Origin: Strobilurus pachycystidiatus
Lineage: Eukaryota; Basidiomycota; Agaricomycetes; Agaricales; Physalacriaceae
Direction of reading: 5' to 3'
Assembly: GCA_019915135.1 (NCBI GenBank)
Contig: JAHLMK010000009.1
Coordinates: 1,178,001 to 1,242,000 of the forward strand
Length of the DNA: 64,000 nt
The translations under genes and the position numbers were made by a program. Position 1 is the stretch's first letter, and each line of letters starts with the position of its first letter. Below are positions 43,198 to 53,509 of this stretch, one piece after another. Below the pieces are notes generated by a model that did no database searches, was not told the DNA's origin, and saw only the letters and a list, made by a program, of their open reading frames with translations.

Positions 43198-44396
43198 TGA
43201 ACCCAGCAGGTTTCAGCTGGGTCACTCTCGCTCATCCGTCGGTCAACGCCGCAGTGTCTCAGACTGTGTCAGCCACTGCACCCGTCACTGTGCCCGCTAC
43301 CGCGCCCACCGCCGCGCCAAACTCTGCGGCCCGCCCCACCCAATCTCTGGCGCATTTACCGAGTGCACCCGGACTTCTGTTGCTGGCGGAATACGAGTCA
43401 CCCTCGTTGTCTTGCATGTCCATCAGCCTGGAGCCTGAGCCCGCATCTGCGCCTGCACTGCGCCCCATTCATCATTGCCCGCGTCCCATCTCCAAATCTC
43501 CATTTCCTTCGCCATATCGCTCCGCTTGCCGCATTATGGAAGAGTCACCCGTGGCTCCTCATCACAACAGCTTGCCGGAGCACTCAGCCAGCCATCCCTC
43601 CTCTCTTGCTGTCTAACTTTTGTCGGCGCCTGCTCTCCGTGGACTGCAGCGCCCTCTTGTTTCCCTCACAACCTGTGGACGCGGACGCGGATGTGCAGAT
43701 CTTCCTCCTTTCTGTGACCCGCCTCCACCCGCTCGTCCACCTTATCCGGCCAGTCCGTCTCCGCCCGCTAGTCCGCCTCAGGTTGCGGCACGCTTGCCAT
43801 CTCAACGTGGGCGTGGTGGACGCGCCGTCCGCAGCAATCGCAGTCTCCGACCCACCAAAGTGCGTGCGCAGCCCCAGGCGTCGTCCTCACAGCGCACCAT
43901 TGAGGAGGAAGAGGAGGATAAGTTGACGGAGAGCTCTGCAAGTGAAGATGGGAAGGGCCATCTCATCAAGCTCCCACTTCCCACGCTTGATGAGTTGCTG
44001 GCGCGGACTGTGCCCTCCAAGACGCGGTTTGGGCAACCACTTACTGCTAAGGAGACCCGCCATTGGATTAGCTCTCATTTCCAGGATCTTTGTGCAGCCC
44101 AGACCGCTCAAAAAAAGCAGAATGGGAAACGGGAGAAGGCGCGCGCCACAAAGAAGAAGTACACCAAGACGCACCACAACGAGCGGAATGCAAAGCAACG
44201 GGAGTATGCAACTCGGTGAGTGTTTATTTATGATATTGTGCTATGCTCATTGCTATCAAGACGTCGCCAAACAATCAAGTCCTTACCTTCTCAAGAACAG
44301 GCTGCTATTCGGGCCCGCAACTCCGCCGCAGTCCAGCGCTCTAAAGCGCGCAAGAAGGTCAAGAATCACGGTGAGGCTGTGGAGGAGGAGGATTGA
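43198..44396 (+). CDS. Unrecognised Pro/Ala-rich protein with basic C-terminus
   Basis: Possible start MNPAGFSWVTLAHPSVNAAV at 43198. The frame has one TAA at 43614-43616 that may lie in a short intron (candidate GT..AG 43611-43660); beyond it the frame runs to 44217, where GTGAGTG begins an intron whose acceptor is near 44281-44288. The last exon encodes IRARNSAAVQRSKARKKVKN and stops at 44394-44396. Features: Pro/Ala-rich N-terminus, GRGGRAVRSNRSLRPTK, an acidic patch, and a highly basic tail with KKKYTKTHHNERNAKQREYA. It could be a chromatin-associated or transposon-derived protein; the basic region recalls but does not satisfy the bZIP pattern. Low confidence in the 5' half. Confidence 0.4.
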
Positions 44397-45489
44397 TGAA
44401 TGCCTTAAAATACTCAATCTCTTGCCATTCTTAATTCTTGTACTCATTACTGATAAAATTTCTTATGTGTAAAAATAAAATGATGGTAAACTTACCTTGA
44501 GTGAAAATGATGGTAAACTTATTTTGAGTGATCTTTGGTCAATGCGTGGTAAACTTACTGCACGTAAGATATTCAAATATTTGGACTCTTGGTTGTTGTT
44601 GAAAATCACCATGTGTCTCTTTCATCAACCACCACCATCTATCGGGCATTACACGACGCCCAAGTCGTCCTTGAGCTGATATCTGGTGAGCCCATCTCTC
44701 TGTCTCTGTTTCTTTGCTTTCTTGTTGTGGGGCTGTTTGTTATGATCTTGGCCCGGAGGTCCGACAGGCACGAGGCCTCGTCGCCCTGCTGGTTTCTGAG
44801 AGGCCGTCTGGAACCCCTTGGGGCGCTCGGGGAGCGCACCCGCGGGCAAATCTATATCTTGTTCCACCACAAACTCCGCTCACGGATATCACCTCCGCAG
44901 AAGCATCGTCTTCCTCCTTTCCCCTGCAACGTACCATTGGATACCAGGCCAAGTTGTAAATCCTGGGGTAAAGTAGTGGTTATAGCCACGGGCATCGTTT
45001 CCAGGCAGGTGGCTATAATCACTGGAATGCTAGGGTTAGCTGCCCATACCCTGTAACCCTAGCCACCGTCTGAATATCCACTGGCAAACACGTCTTCACC
45101 CAATAGTGTATATTATTCCGCGGGCGCGTTTCGACCAAAAGTCGGCTTCTCGGCTTCCCAACGGGATTTGCCGTTTGCTGCATTTGGTTGCGCGCCCGGT
45201 TTGATAAATTAGCCAGCGGGGGCGCGCGCAGCGCGCCCCGCGCAAAATACGCTTATAATCATCAATATTCAGGCCTACTTTGAGTATACGACCACGGACA
45301 GGCTCCCTGAGGATATCGCGTACCAGCCTTGGTGCCAAACAATTGTGCGGCATTGCGGCACTGTAAACAACACGGTGCTCGCCATTCATTTGTGCCCTTG
45401 TATTTGGCTGCCTTCAATCGTTTACTGTACTTTTGTCTCCCACCTCTACCAACCACTACGCGCTTTCTCAAGTCCTCTGTTGCCGCTCC
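44397..45489. other. Non-coding stretch with inverted repeats and three copies of the recurrent word
   Basis: TGGTAAACTTAC occurs at about 44484, 44511 and 44547. Around 44965-45062 there are two nested inverted repeats: TTATAGCCAC/GTGGCTATAA and CTAGGGTTA/TAACCCTAG. A GC-rich GCGCGC-containing segment follows (45225-45245). No gene recognised on either strand. Confidence 0.4.
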
Positions 45490-47798
45490 ATGGATCCTGT
45501 CGCGTATGTCATCGTCATAACGTTTTCGCGTGTAAAACTTATCTCCGTGCAGCGTTCCCGATACCACGGTCCCTTCCACTCCCATTTCTGATGACACTGG
45601 GGTTCAGCCCTTTCGTCGAGGATGGGCCAAAGGCGGACGCAAGAAGCTGCTCGAAGATCAGATGGACGGATACGTCGCGGCGCGTCGCAAGGGCAAGAAT
45701 CACGGTCTCGAATTCGCGGATACGGTCTTCAACACGATGTGCGCGAAATACCCCTACGACCTACCCATGGACCAAGAGCCTCTCGCGATTGTGTCCCCAC
45801 CGCGTCCAGACTCAGATCTATCCCCGCTCGAACGAGCTCGCAAGTCCGCGTTACTGGAGCGCCTCTTGACTGTGCGCCCGCGTCCTCTCTGTCAGTTTCT
45901 ACCCCCCGCTTACGTGTTCTTTTGTCCAGGGAATCCGAAATTACTACGACACACGCTACAGCAAGGCTACGCCCATTACTAAAATGTCAAAATCGCAACT
46001 CGGCAAGGATCCCGTCGGAGCCATCCTCTGCAAAGTTGCCGGGCTCGACGTGACGCGCAAACGCGCTCGCACACCTGCTCAGATGTGGATGAAGGAGCGA
46101 TTCTCGGGTGTCAAGAAAGAATTCGACGACGACTTCGTTGAGACTGGCAAGGACGCGCGCCGTGGCCGGATCAACGAGGTTGCCAGTTACTCGAACGAGG
46201 TTTGGGAGGGCCTTCCCGATTCGGAGAAGGAACATTGGCGGAAGCGCGCCAAGGAAGATGCTCGTGAAGTTGCCGCGGGCAAAGCGGCTGCCCATCAAAC
46301 GGTTGAGCTTTTGTCGCCGGAGGAAACGCAACGGCATGTTTTTGCGTCCTGCCTATTGTTTCTTGTGGCTCACAATCGTATCAGGGCACTGGACAATCTC
46401 GCCGCTACCTTGCAGCCTCTGCTCGACGGCATGTCGACCATCCTTGGCGGTAACATCGCTTTTTCCTGGTGCGGTCCGGAACCCCGGAAGGGTGGCCAAG
46501 TCAATGTGATAACGTTGGTATTCTCTTTACGCATTCTTCCCTGTCTAAACGTTTCATCAGAATTAATGTCGGTTCGAACTCTGCCCCCGCGCCGAAGGCC
46601 TTCCATGATTCTGACGGCAATCGCGGCAAGCGTCGTTTTAAGACTTATGAAGCTGCGATTGGGGAATTCGGCATGACATGCTTTAGTAAGTCTCTCTTTT
46701 TTCCATTCTCTAACATGTATAATAAATGTGTTTGCAGGCGAAGAACAACAGCGTGCGCGTTCCCTTCCCGGTGTCGACATGCCAAAGACCCTTCCTTGGT
46801 TCATGCGACAGGCACAACCTTGGGACTCTGAGAATCCGTCTCCAACGTCGTCCTCACCTGACCCGCCATCAGCCGTTGTCGAACCGAAGGAAGCGACAGG
46901 GAAACGTAAACGCTCCTCGAAACAGTCGAAACCGCGGAAGAAGACATCCTCGACTGCTCCTCTTGAGGAGGACTCCGACGACGAGGACAACAGCACCAAT
47001 GCTGAGAACGAGCCTCCTGCCTCCGGTGGCACTCGCTCGTCGGCTATCTCTGGTGGTAGCGTTGCTGGCAAAGCGGTCGCCCCAACCCAGCGCACCGTCT
47101 TGACAGATGTCACCAACGCGCACATCGACCCTGCGCTTCTGAGTCTAGGCGCGACGTCTTTCGATACGGCGTCTTTCGTTCCGACATGTGGGCCAAACGA
47201 TTCGCAGCATCCCTATGCGAACGTGCTTGCTATTCCTGCCCCCCCCCTCCCTCCTCCTGTATCTGTGACACAGCCTCAAGCTCCCGCTCTGCCGCCTCAA
47301 CTTTCTAGTCATCCCGAGTACGTTGTAGACGCCTACGAGTTCTTGGACTCTTTCCGACTCGGTGAGGCCTGGACTCGGCTCCTTTTGGCGTACGTCAAAC
47401 TCGAAGAAGCCCAGGAGTTCTTGAACGGGAAGCCGATTCCTTCCCTCAAGGTTCGTCCGAGCTCGATCCAGGACTGGATCCAGCGCGCTCGCCCTCGCGA
47501 ATACCGACCTGCCGTCGCGTTCCGCACGCTTGCGGAACAATTCTGGCCTTGGTGGGCCCTTGTTCAACCAACGTGGCGTGGTGTCGAGGCCAAGGACGCC
47601 CCATTCCGTGACATTCATCGCCCCAATCCTGCGGGATGTGATTGGGGCAAGTTACGTACCAGCGGTGTCAACGGGCACTTCTCGGTTCTGGCGTTCCTCG
47701 CTTGGTGGGGCGAAGCATGCGGTGACGATGTTTTGGGTTTGGGAGAATGGGCATTCGCTGTCGAGGACGTTGTGTGGGCTCTGAGCAGCATGGTGTAA
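45490..47798 (+). CDS. Unknown agaric protein with HMG-box-like segment and conserved C-terminal domain
   Basis: Starts MDPVAVPDTTVPSTPISDDT; exons 45490-45503, 45553-45871 and from 45930 join in frame, with later introns near 46513-46558 and 46688-46738, ending VVWALSSMV-TAA at 47798. A further 54-57-nt segment near 46335-46391 is readable in frame but looks like an intron (ending TATCAG). Blocks: GRKKLLEDQMDGYVAARRKG; GIRNYYDTRYSK; an HMG-box-like stretch (MWMKERFSGVKKEF ... GLPDSEKEHWRKRAKEDARE); LQPLLDGMSTILGGNIAFSW; an acidic/basic linker KRKRSSKQSKPRKKTSS; and the terminal DWIQRAR...FWPWWALVQPTWR domain. I know this order from multi-copy uncharacterised agaric proteins. A DNA-binding role is only an inference from the HMG-like part. 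A relic of the last domain is at 33774. Confidence 0.65.
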
Positions 47799-49324
47799 TG
47801 TTAGTTTTCATCTGTATGTATCTATCTTGTTTTCTTGTAGTCGTGCCTTCTTGTAGCCTTTAGAACAATGTAATTATTTATGTTATCTTTATGTCTTCAA
47901 CACCGAGAATCGAGAATTGGACTGCACGGACTTTGATCCGGCGGTTTGATGAAAGAACATAAGTATAACGGAAATATTGATTGGCGTTGAAGAAGATTCA
48001 GACAATTAGAACTTGAAGATAAAATTAGAATTTATCAAAAAAGGTGTGAGTGTGGAATTATCGCAGCCCACGACACAGTGGCTCTGGAGGGAACCACCGG
48101 GACAACCACTGGGGAGACCCCAGAGCCACTCTGTCAGTGGGCCGCAAGAAAAGCTAACGTTTAGGTCCCAAGGCAGCTACTCGCAGCTCCTCCGTTCAAG
48201 TTTAGTAAGGACCAGTTCAAAAAATGACTACTTCGACTTCATAAGCAGACCACGGCGCAGTGGTGTTAATACCACTGGGATTAATACCACTCCGCCAGTG
48301 GGCCGCGACAGTCGATAAGCTTTTAGCGTGATACTAGGTCGCGAGCAGCTCAGGTCCGGTCAAAGCCTTCGAGCCGAGACCATAATTAAATGATCGGGTC
48401 AGTGAATCCGAGATCTAATCGCCTTCCCTGGTCACCTCAAGGTGACATCATGATTTCTCGGCCATCCTTCGCCCCCACACCAATATTCACATTTCATGTC
48501 GGTCGGCCTGCAAATCTTTGCAGTTTTCATCGCATTCGACTTCTACTTCTGTCTCTTTCAACCTCCGATCCAAATCTGGAACTGGAATAAGTACTAAGAG
48601 CCTCAACTCGACATGTCCCACGGGCAGAAGACAACGATTTTGGCTTGCTATACCTCCATCGACAGTCAATTGCCCTCGGATCACTCTCAAATTAACCCTT
48701 CAAGTACTCTCCTTGCGATACGATACTACTCAGGTACGCCCTACTCGCCAACAGCCCGTTCTTGAATTGGTCCAATAGAAGTCCAATCAACGGGCCGCTC
48801 GCAAAACTCTATACGTTTCTTCGTCCCTCATCAAATGGCTCTCGGACTGTTTCGGAATTACTCATGCGTATGTTATTCTCAAATGTATCGAGGGAATTTT
48901 CTCATTTCTCATTCTCGCGCGAGACCGGTATAAAGGTCCAATAGAGGTCCAATAGAGGTCCAATCGGGTCCAATGAAGGATCCATTTCGCGCGGGGACCA
49001 TTCGAGCTTGCTATTCGTTCCACTTCGACTTCCGGCCTCTCAAATATGACCTTAATTCATCTTTAAATACACTTTCTAATAGTGCACTGTCATATGAATT
49101 TTATTGGTGGTAAACAAATAAAAGTCCAGTAAAGGTCCAATGAGCTCAGATCCCAAGGCAATACCCTTAAAGAATTGCTGATTTCCTTCGTACCACTACG
49201 ACGCGCACCACCGCAACGGCCAATAACCACAACCCTTTCCCTTCCACAACCAGTACGGTTACCCTGCCGGTCTCTGAGCTTTATTCTCACGGCGATTTTT
49301 TTCCCTCTAGCCGCGACAACGACG
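47799..49324. other. Non-coding stretch with inverted and short tandem repeats
   Basis: No gene recognised. It contains the inverted-repeat element described separately and, near 48937-48976 and 49128-49143, repeated GGTCCAATAGA words. The last 150 bp lead into the next gene. Confidence 0.45.
48061..48309. repeat. Candidate small inverted-repeat element
   Basis: Ends TCGCAGCCCACGACACAGTGG and (inverted) TCGCGGCCCACTGGCGGAGTGG match imperfectly. The left end folds on itself (48066-48142, arms of about 22 bp: CACAGTGGCTCTGG / CCAGAGCCACTCTG). The right end has AGTGGTGTTAAT / ATTAATACCACT. No clear target duplication was found. Confidence 0.4.
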
Positions 49325-50000
49325 ATGGGGCGCAGAAAACTGTACGATACACCCGAACTCAAGAAGGAGGCTGACAGAGCCAAGCGACTCCGCTGGCATG
49401 CAAAGTGCGTCCCTCTCGACACATGTACTGCTACGCTATCTCATTTGCGCCCTCCAGGAACCGCGAGACCCAGCTTGCTGCCATGAGGCAACGCTACGAC
49501 GACAAAGCTGCGCAGGCAGGAACTAAGCGCCGTCAACAATCGAATCAGCCTGCCCAGCCCCAGTGCGTTGTCTTTGCATAGCCATCCCACAGGTACTGAG
49601 ACGATTGCATTACAGGTTCTTTGACGAGGCCCTGTGCAAGCGCCTCCTCCGCCGTGTCCGTCTAATTGATGCCGAAATGCGAGCAGAGACTTCCAACTCC
49701 CTCGTCACGTACGCCTCCGGGCTTGCCGACCAATACGAAGCGCAAGACTATCTCCCCGGCTTGAAGTTCCTTGGCGAGCTGGAGGCCCAGTATCGGTCCA
49801 AACGGGAGTACACCGGTGACGTTGTGGGACAGCTGCAGGACGAAGCTGGAGTCGGCTCCTCGTACTGGAAGGACGGTCAGGCCATACACCAACGGTTTGT
49901 CACTGTGCACGACTACATCGAGGATCTTTACATTCAGGCGGAGAAGAAGAAACTGAAGGTCGCGAGACGTGCTCGCAAGCTCCTTTTCCAGCAGACTTAA
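49325..50000 (+). CDS. Small coiled-coil/basic protein, unrecognised
   Basis: Starts MGRRKLYDTPELKKEADRAK; introns at about 49402-49455 and 49563-49615 join into NRETQLAAMRQRYDDKAAQ and then FFDEALCKRLLRRVRLIDAE, ending KVARRARKLLFQQT. The N-terminal GRRKLYxTPEE..A.R.KR pattern with alternating basic residues is frequent in uncharacterised agaric genes next to transposons and resembles a basic DNA-binding region followed by a helix. The rest is predicted helical (Leu/Glu/Arg heptads). About 150 residues in total after splicing plus linker; role unknown. Confidence 0.5.
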
Positions 50001-50386
50001 CGGTATCATTGTGTTTCCTTGCTTTCATCGAGCTTATCTGTTGTATTGTATGTGATATATGCTAATGTATCATCAGTTGTATTGTCGTGTGCGCGTCCCC
50101 GCCTTGCCTCCTCACATTGAGCGCCTCAAGACTACGTAAAGTTGGATGGATATCGAGTGCAACCGACTTACGTCCTAATTGGGACCTCTCGAGCTCTTCT
50201 CAAGCACGTCGCGACGCTCCCTGCCGGTCTCTGCCTGACAGCTGAGTTGGGCTGAGTGTAGCGGAGTCGGCCAACGGCGAGCATCCGCGAACAAAAAGCC
50301 GAAAACGCGCATTTCTTCCTTCCCCACCACTCTCTGTCCTACCTTTGACTCCCTCCCTCCCAACACAAAAAATCACGTCGTCTCTC

Positions 50387-51260
50387 ATGTCTCGTCAAGC
50401 CATATTCGCGCCGCCGACTCTTCCCAAGGTAATGTTTGCTCGTCGTCGCGTCGTGTCTCCTGCTGACGCCTGGGTAGTGTTTTTCTAGCGACGAAAAAAT
50501 CTTTTTCCTCGATTGGACGCGTCAACTCAACTCGCGTATCCTCGTCGGCCGTCAGGTCAACGCGTTCAAGGCGCGTTTCGAGCTCGCGTACGAGATTGAA
50601 TTTCGTCTCGCCCGCGACATCGATGAGACCGAGGACGAATATAGGTCCCGTCAAACAGTGCGAAAACGTGTAAGTCTTTTCTTGACCTCACATCAACGCG
50701 TGCTCACTGTTCCATAGCGCCTTCGTCTAGGGATGACTTGGGCTTCGCGTATGCTCTCCCTCAGGAAGACCCCCGAGGGATTGTGGGTCCAGGTCGACCT
50801 GAGGGCCCTGCCGAGGTACCCTGTGCCAGTTCCACGTCCACGCCCTCGACCTTTGAGACGAGCAAGGACGCCTGTCACCACCGCCCCATCCACACCCAAG
50901 AACAGCCCTCCGACATCCCCTCGCGTCGATAGCTCCGGTGATTTGACCGATCTCGACCTTGCTTACGAGAGCGAGGCCACCACGGCCGTCGATATGGATA
51001 TGGACGCGGACCAAGACGAGCTCGCTGCCATCCGAGCTTTCGATGCTGCGCGCGCGAAGATCGAGGCCACCACGGCCGTCGATATGGATATGGACGCGGA
51101 CCAAGACGAGCTCGCTGCCATCCGAGCTTTCGATGCTGCGCGCGCGAAGATCGACGCCGCGAGGGCAGGTCAGCCCAGCCTTAGGGATACGTCGAAAGCC
51201 ATTAGGGCCGAACATTATCGCCTGCGCTCTCCCGGTCCTATCTGGGGACCGGAGTTTTGA
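50387..51260 (+). CDS. Unrecognised protein with an internal 30-residue duplication
   Basis: Starts MSRQAIFAPPTLPK; the first intron (50429-about 50475) joins to CFSSDEKIFFLDWTRQLNSR; a second (about 50671-50717) joins RQTVRKR to RLRLGMTWASRMLS. The protein ends GPIWGPEF. A basic/proline segment (PVPRPRPRPLRRARTP) precedes a perfect tandem duplication of 30 residues with an acidic core (VDMDMDADQDELAAIRAFDA). No family recognised. It lies 390 bp after the previous gene on the same strand. Confidence 0.5.
50973..51152 (+). repeat. Perfect 90-bp tandem duplication in a coding exon
   Basis: Units 50973-51062 and 51063-51152 look identical base for base and keep the frame. Lack of divergence points to a very recent duplication or an assembly artefact. 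Confidence 0.9.
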
Positions 51261-51447
51261 TTTCTTCTTGTTCGTTATTGCCTTTTCGTTGCTACTTTTA
51301 TTTATCTACTGTCTGATCTTACTGTAGCCTTATTTACCTTGACATATTTACCTTCCATCTCCTCAAGCAAGTAATCACTTTGTTATACATATCTTGATAG
51401 TGCCATCGTCGACATGTTTCATTGTACATACTTTAAGAGTACAAACT

Positions 51448-52586
51448 TTAAATCCAATCATGCTCGAGATGCGACCAGGCCCGCTCCCTGCGGGGTATGT
51501 AAGGCCAACCTGGCAGCTGGACTCCCCACGTCACCTTCCTGTCGGTCTGACGCCGCTCTGCATCCCACGGGTTCTCTTCCTCGGCGGGGTCGATCAACGA
51601 CAGTTGCGACATACAAAAAATCATCAGCCCTAGGTCGTCGTTGTATTTGAGCTGTCGCTCCTCTGAGTCCGGATTGTATTTCACATGCATGTACGCGAGG
51701 GCCGCCTTGTTTGACAGATTAAGTAGAGCCATGGCCTTTGGTGATGGCACGTACCTGAAGTGCAATGGGGCCGAGCACGACCGTGTCAGGGAAGAGGTGT
51801 TGGAACTCTCTAGCAAACCATGCAGCGAAGTATTCGTCGCGGTTGGAGTAGTTGATGGTGACGTGAAATGTCTGCATGTGTCCCATGAGGCAGGCGGCCT
51901 GATCGCGAGTGAAAACATATGCCATTGCTTCGGATATAACCAGTAAGTTTCCGAGTCGGAGACGGGTTGCGAAAGAGACTTACTGATTCGCTTTTTGGGT
52001 TGGTCGATGATGGTGATTGCGGAGATTAAGGGTATTAGTGTTGGTGTAGCTAGCGTGAATGGTATTGACAAATAGAGACACCTTTCACACCCACCGCCAT
52101 CGTTATGGGTAGCAACTCTGAGACCAAGGATACAAGCAAGTAAGCAAGCGTCGTTGACTCTGCTGTCATGGACTGACTCACTTTCGCAGTGCTAATGCTG
52201 ATATTCGGACGGGAGACAATTGTTCGTTTGCCGTCGATGGCAAACTTCGTGCCAAGAAGCGTTTTCCGGCTTGCCTCATACGGGGAGAAAGGTGAGTCGA
52301 TATGTTGGCTGGCATGGATATAACTTACATAGACGTCAGGGCCGCCAACGTCGACAGTGTTCTCCTCCCCATGACCATCATCCCGGACCCAGGATGTGTC
52401 GACATCGTCTGCTCGTACGATGTGACGTGTGTTGGGAGCGGTGGGCCATGTAAATGTCTCTGTCATACCGAGCAGATCAGTTCCGAGCAGAAATAGTTCC
52501 GATGCGCCGTGCTTGTATTCCGTTCCGTTGAATTTGAAAATACTTTCGGAGACAATATGTTTAAATTGCCGAGCTGGTGCCTGCAA
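51448..52586 (-). CDS. Unrecognised protein
   Basis: Minus-strand exons read, in order, QAPARQFKHIVSESIFKFNG, GTDLLGMTETFTWPTAP, SPYEASRKTLLGTKFAIDGK, then a hydrophobic FTLATPTLIPLISAITII, MAYVFTRDQAACLMGHMQTF, HVTINYSNRDEYFAAWFARE and, in the last exon, AMALLNLSNKAALAYMHVKY to EHDWI. Introns are needed near 52292-52330, 52140-52180, 51925-51985 and 51720-51756; their exact borders are uncertain. One stretch could be a membrane segment. No known family; the start at 52586 is the first ATG of the frame. Confidence 0.4.
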
Positions 52587-52659
52587 ATTTGCTAGCCATA
52601 TAGGGTTAACGTCCTAAAATGAACCTGACTAAGCCGCTGGCCCTTGGCTCTAGACCAGC

Positions 52660-53333
52660 ATGACTTCAACCACCAAATATCCGGGTAGCGACAAAATCCG
52701 TGAAAGATGGCTCACCCTGGATCGCGCGTCCGCTCACATCTACGGCGAACCCTGTGAAGAAGGCAGCCCCGACCATCCCGACAAATGTCTGTGCATACCG
52801 TTGGGCTTCGATCCCGTCGAGCGAAAACCGATGCCGACCCTCGAAGAGGTCCACAAAGCCCGGGATGCGATTTGCGGGTACGTCGAGCGCCATCGTCGCT
52901 TAGTTGAGGTGGAAGTTTTTCGGGCAGGTAAGCTACAACGTCGTGCCCATAAGTTGATACTGACCTGATCGCCTCTCATAGAAGATGGGCGAAGATCGCG
53001 TCGAAACAAGGCGTCCAAGATCAAGAAAGAGGGTTTGTGATTGAATCTACGCTGTGCGGATTTGACTGACGAGCTCTTCTTCCAGAGGGCGACGTCTCTC
53101 TTGACGCGGAAACAACCGACTTCCTCGACAGATGCGGGCGCTTGGAGTGGGTACCGGCTTTCCATCAGATGGGATGCGTAGATGCGCTTGCCGTTCGAAT
53201 TTTGGCAGCGGGTACGTTCAGTTCTATTCACTTCACAGGGCAACGCACTCATTTGAGGACCAGGCATAGACGACACGACTCATATTTCCCTCTTGATAGC
53301 TCACAGTCTATCCCTCGAACCCGAAGCGTATGA
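52660..53333 (+). CDS. Small unrecognised protein
   Basis: Starts MTSTTKYPGSDKIRERWLTL; exons continue after introns near 52926-52980 and 53033-53083 (EDGRRSRRNKASKIKKE, then GDVSLDAETTDFLDRCGRLE). A Cys pair (CEEGSPDHPDKCLC) precedes PLGFDPVERKPMPTLEE. The end is uncertain: either a stop shortly after 53215 with splicing to GNALI, or RTRSV at 53333 by read-through. Just upstream (~180 bp) of the KDZ transposase gene, same strand. Function unknown. Confidence 0.45.
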
Positions 53334-53509
53334 CCATCGCGCCTTTCTTCTGCTTCTAGATTGTTTCTTGCATGGCGATCCCGATTATTAGTTTATTTGA
53401 TACATCTGAAATTTATCTTATGATATTTGCCCGAGTTCGGTCCGAGCCAAGTCCGAGCGAGTTGGTTGATCGGTATCCACGTTGCACCTTTTTCGCCTCT
53501 CTCCCTCCG

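Noticed and set aside
44285..44380. bZIP transcription factor
   Set aside because: RARNSAAVQRSKARKK resembles a basic region but does not satisfy the N-x7-R spacing, and no leucine zipper follows.
44990..45062. Telomeric repeat (TTAGGG) remnant
   Set aside because: Only single TAGGGTTA units in inverted arrangement; no tandem run.
48937..49143. Functional regulatory array of GGTCCAAT words
   Set aside because: Only three adjacent copies plus scattered variants; simple slippage explains them and no gene is clearly controlled.
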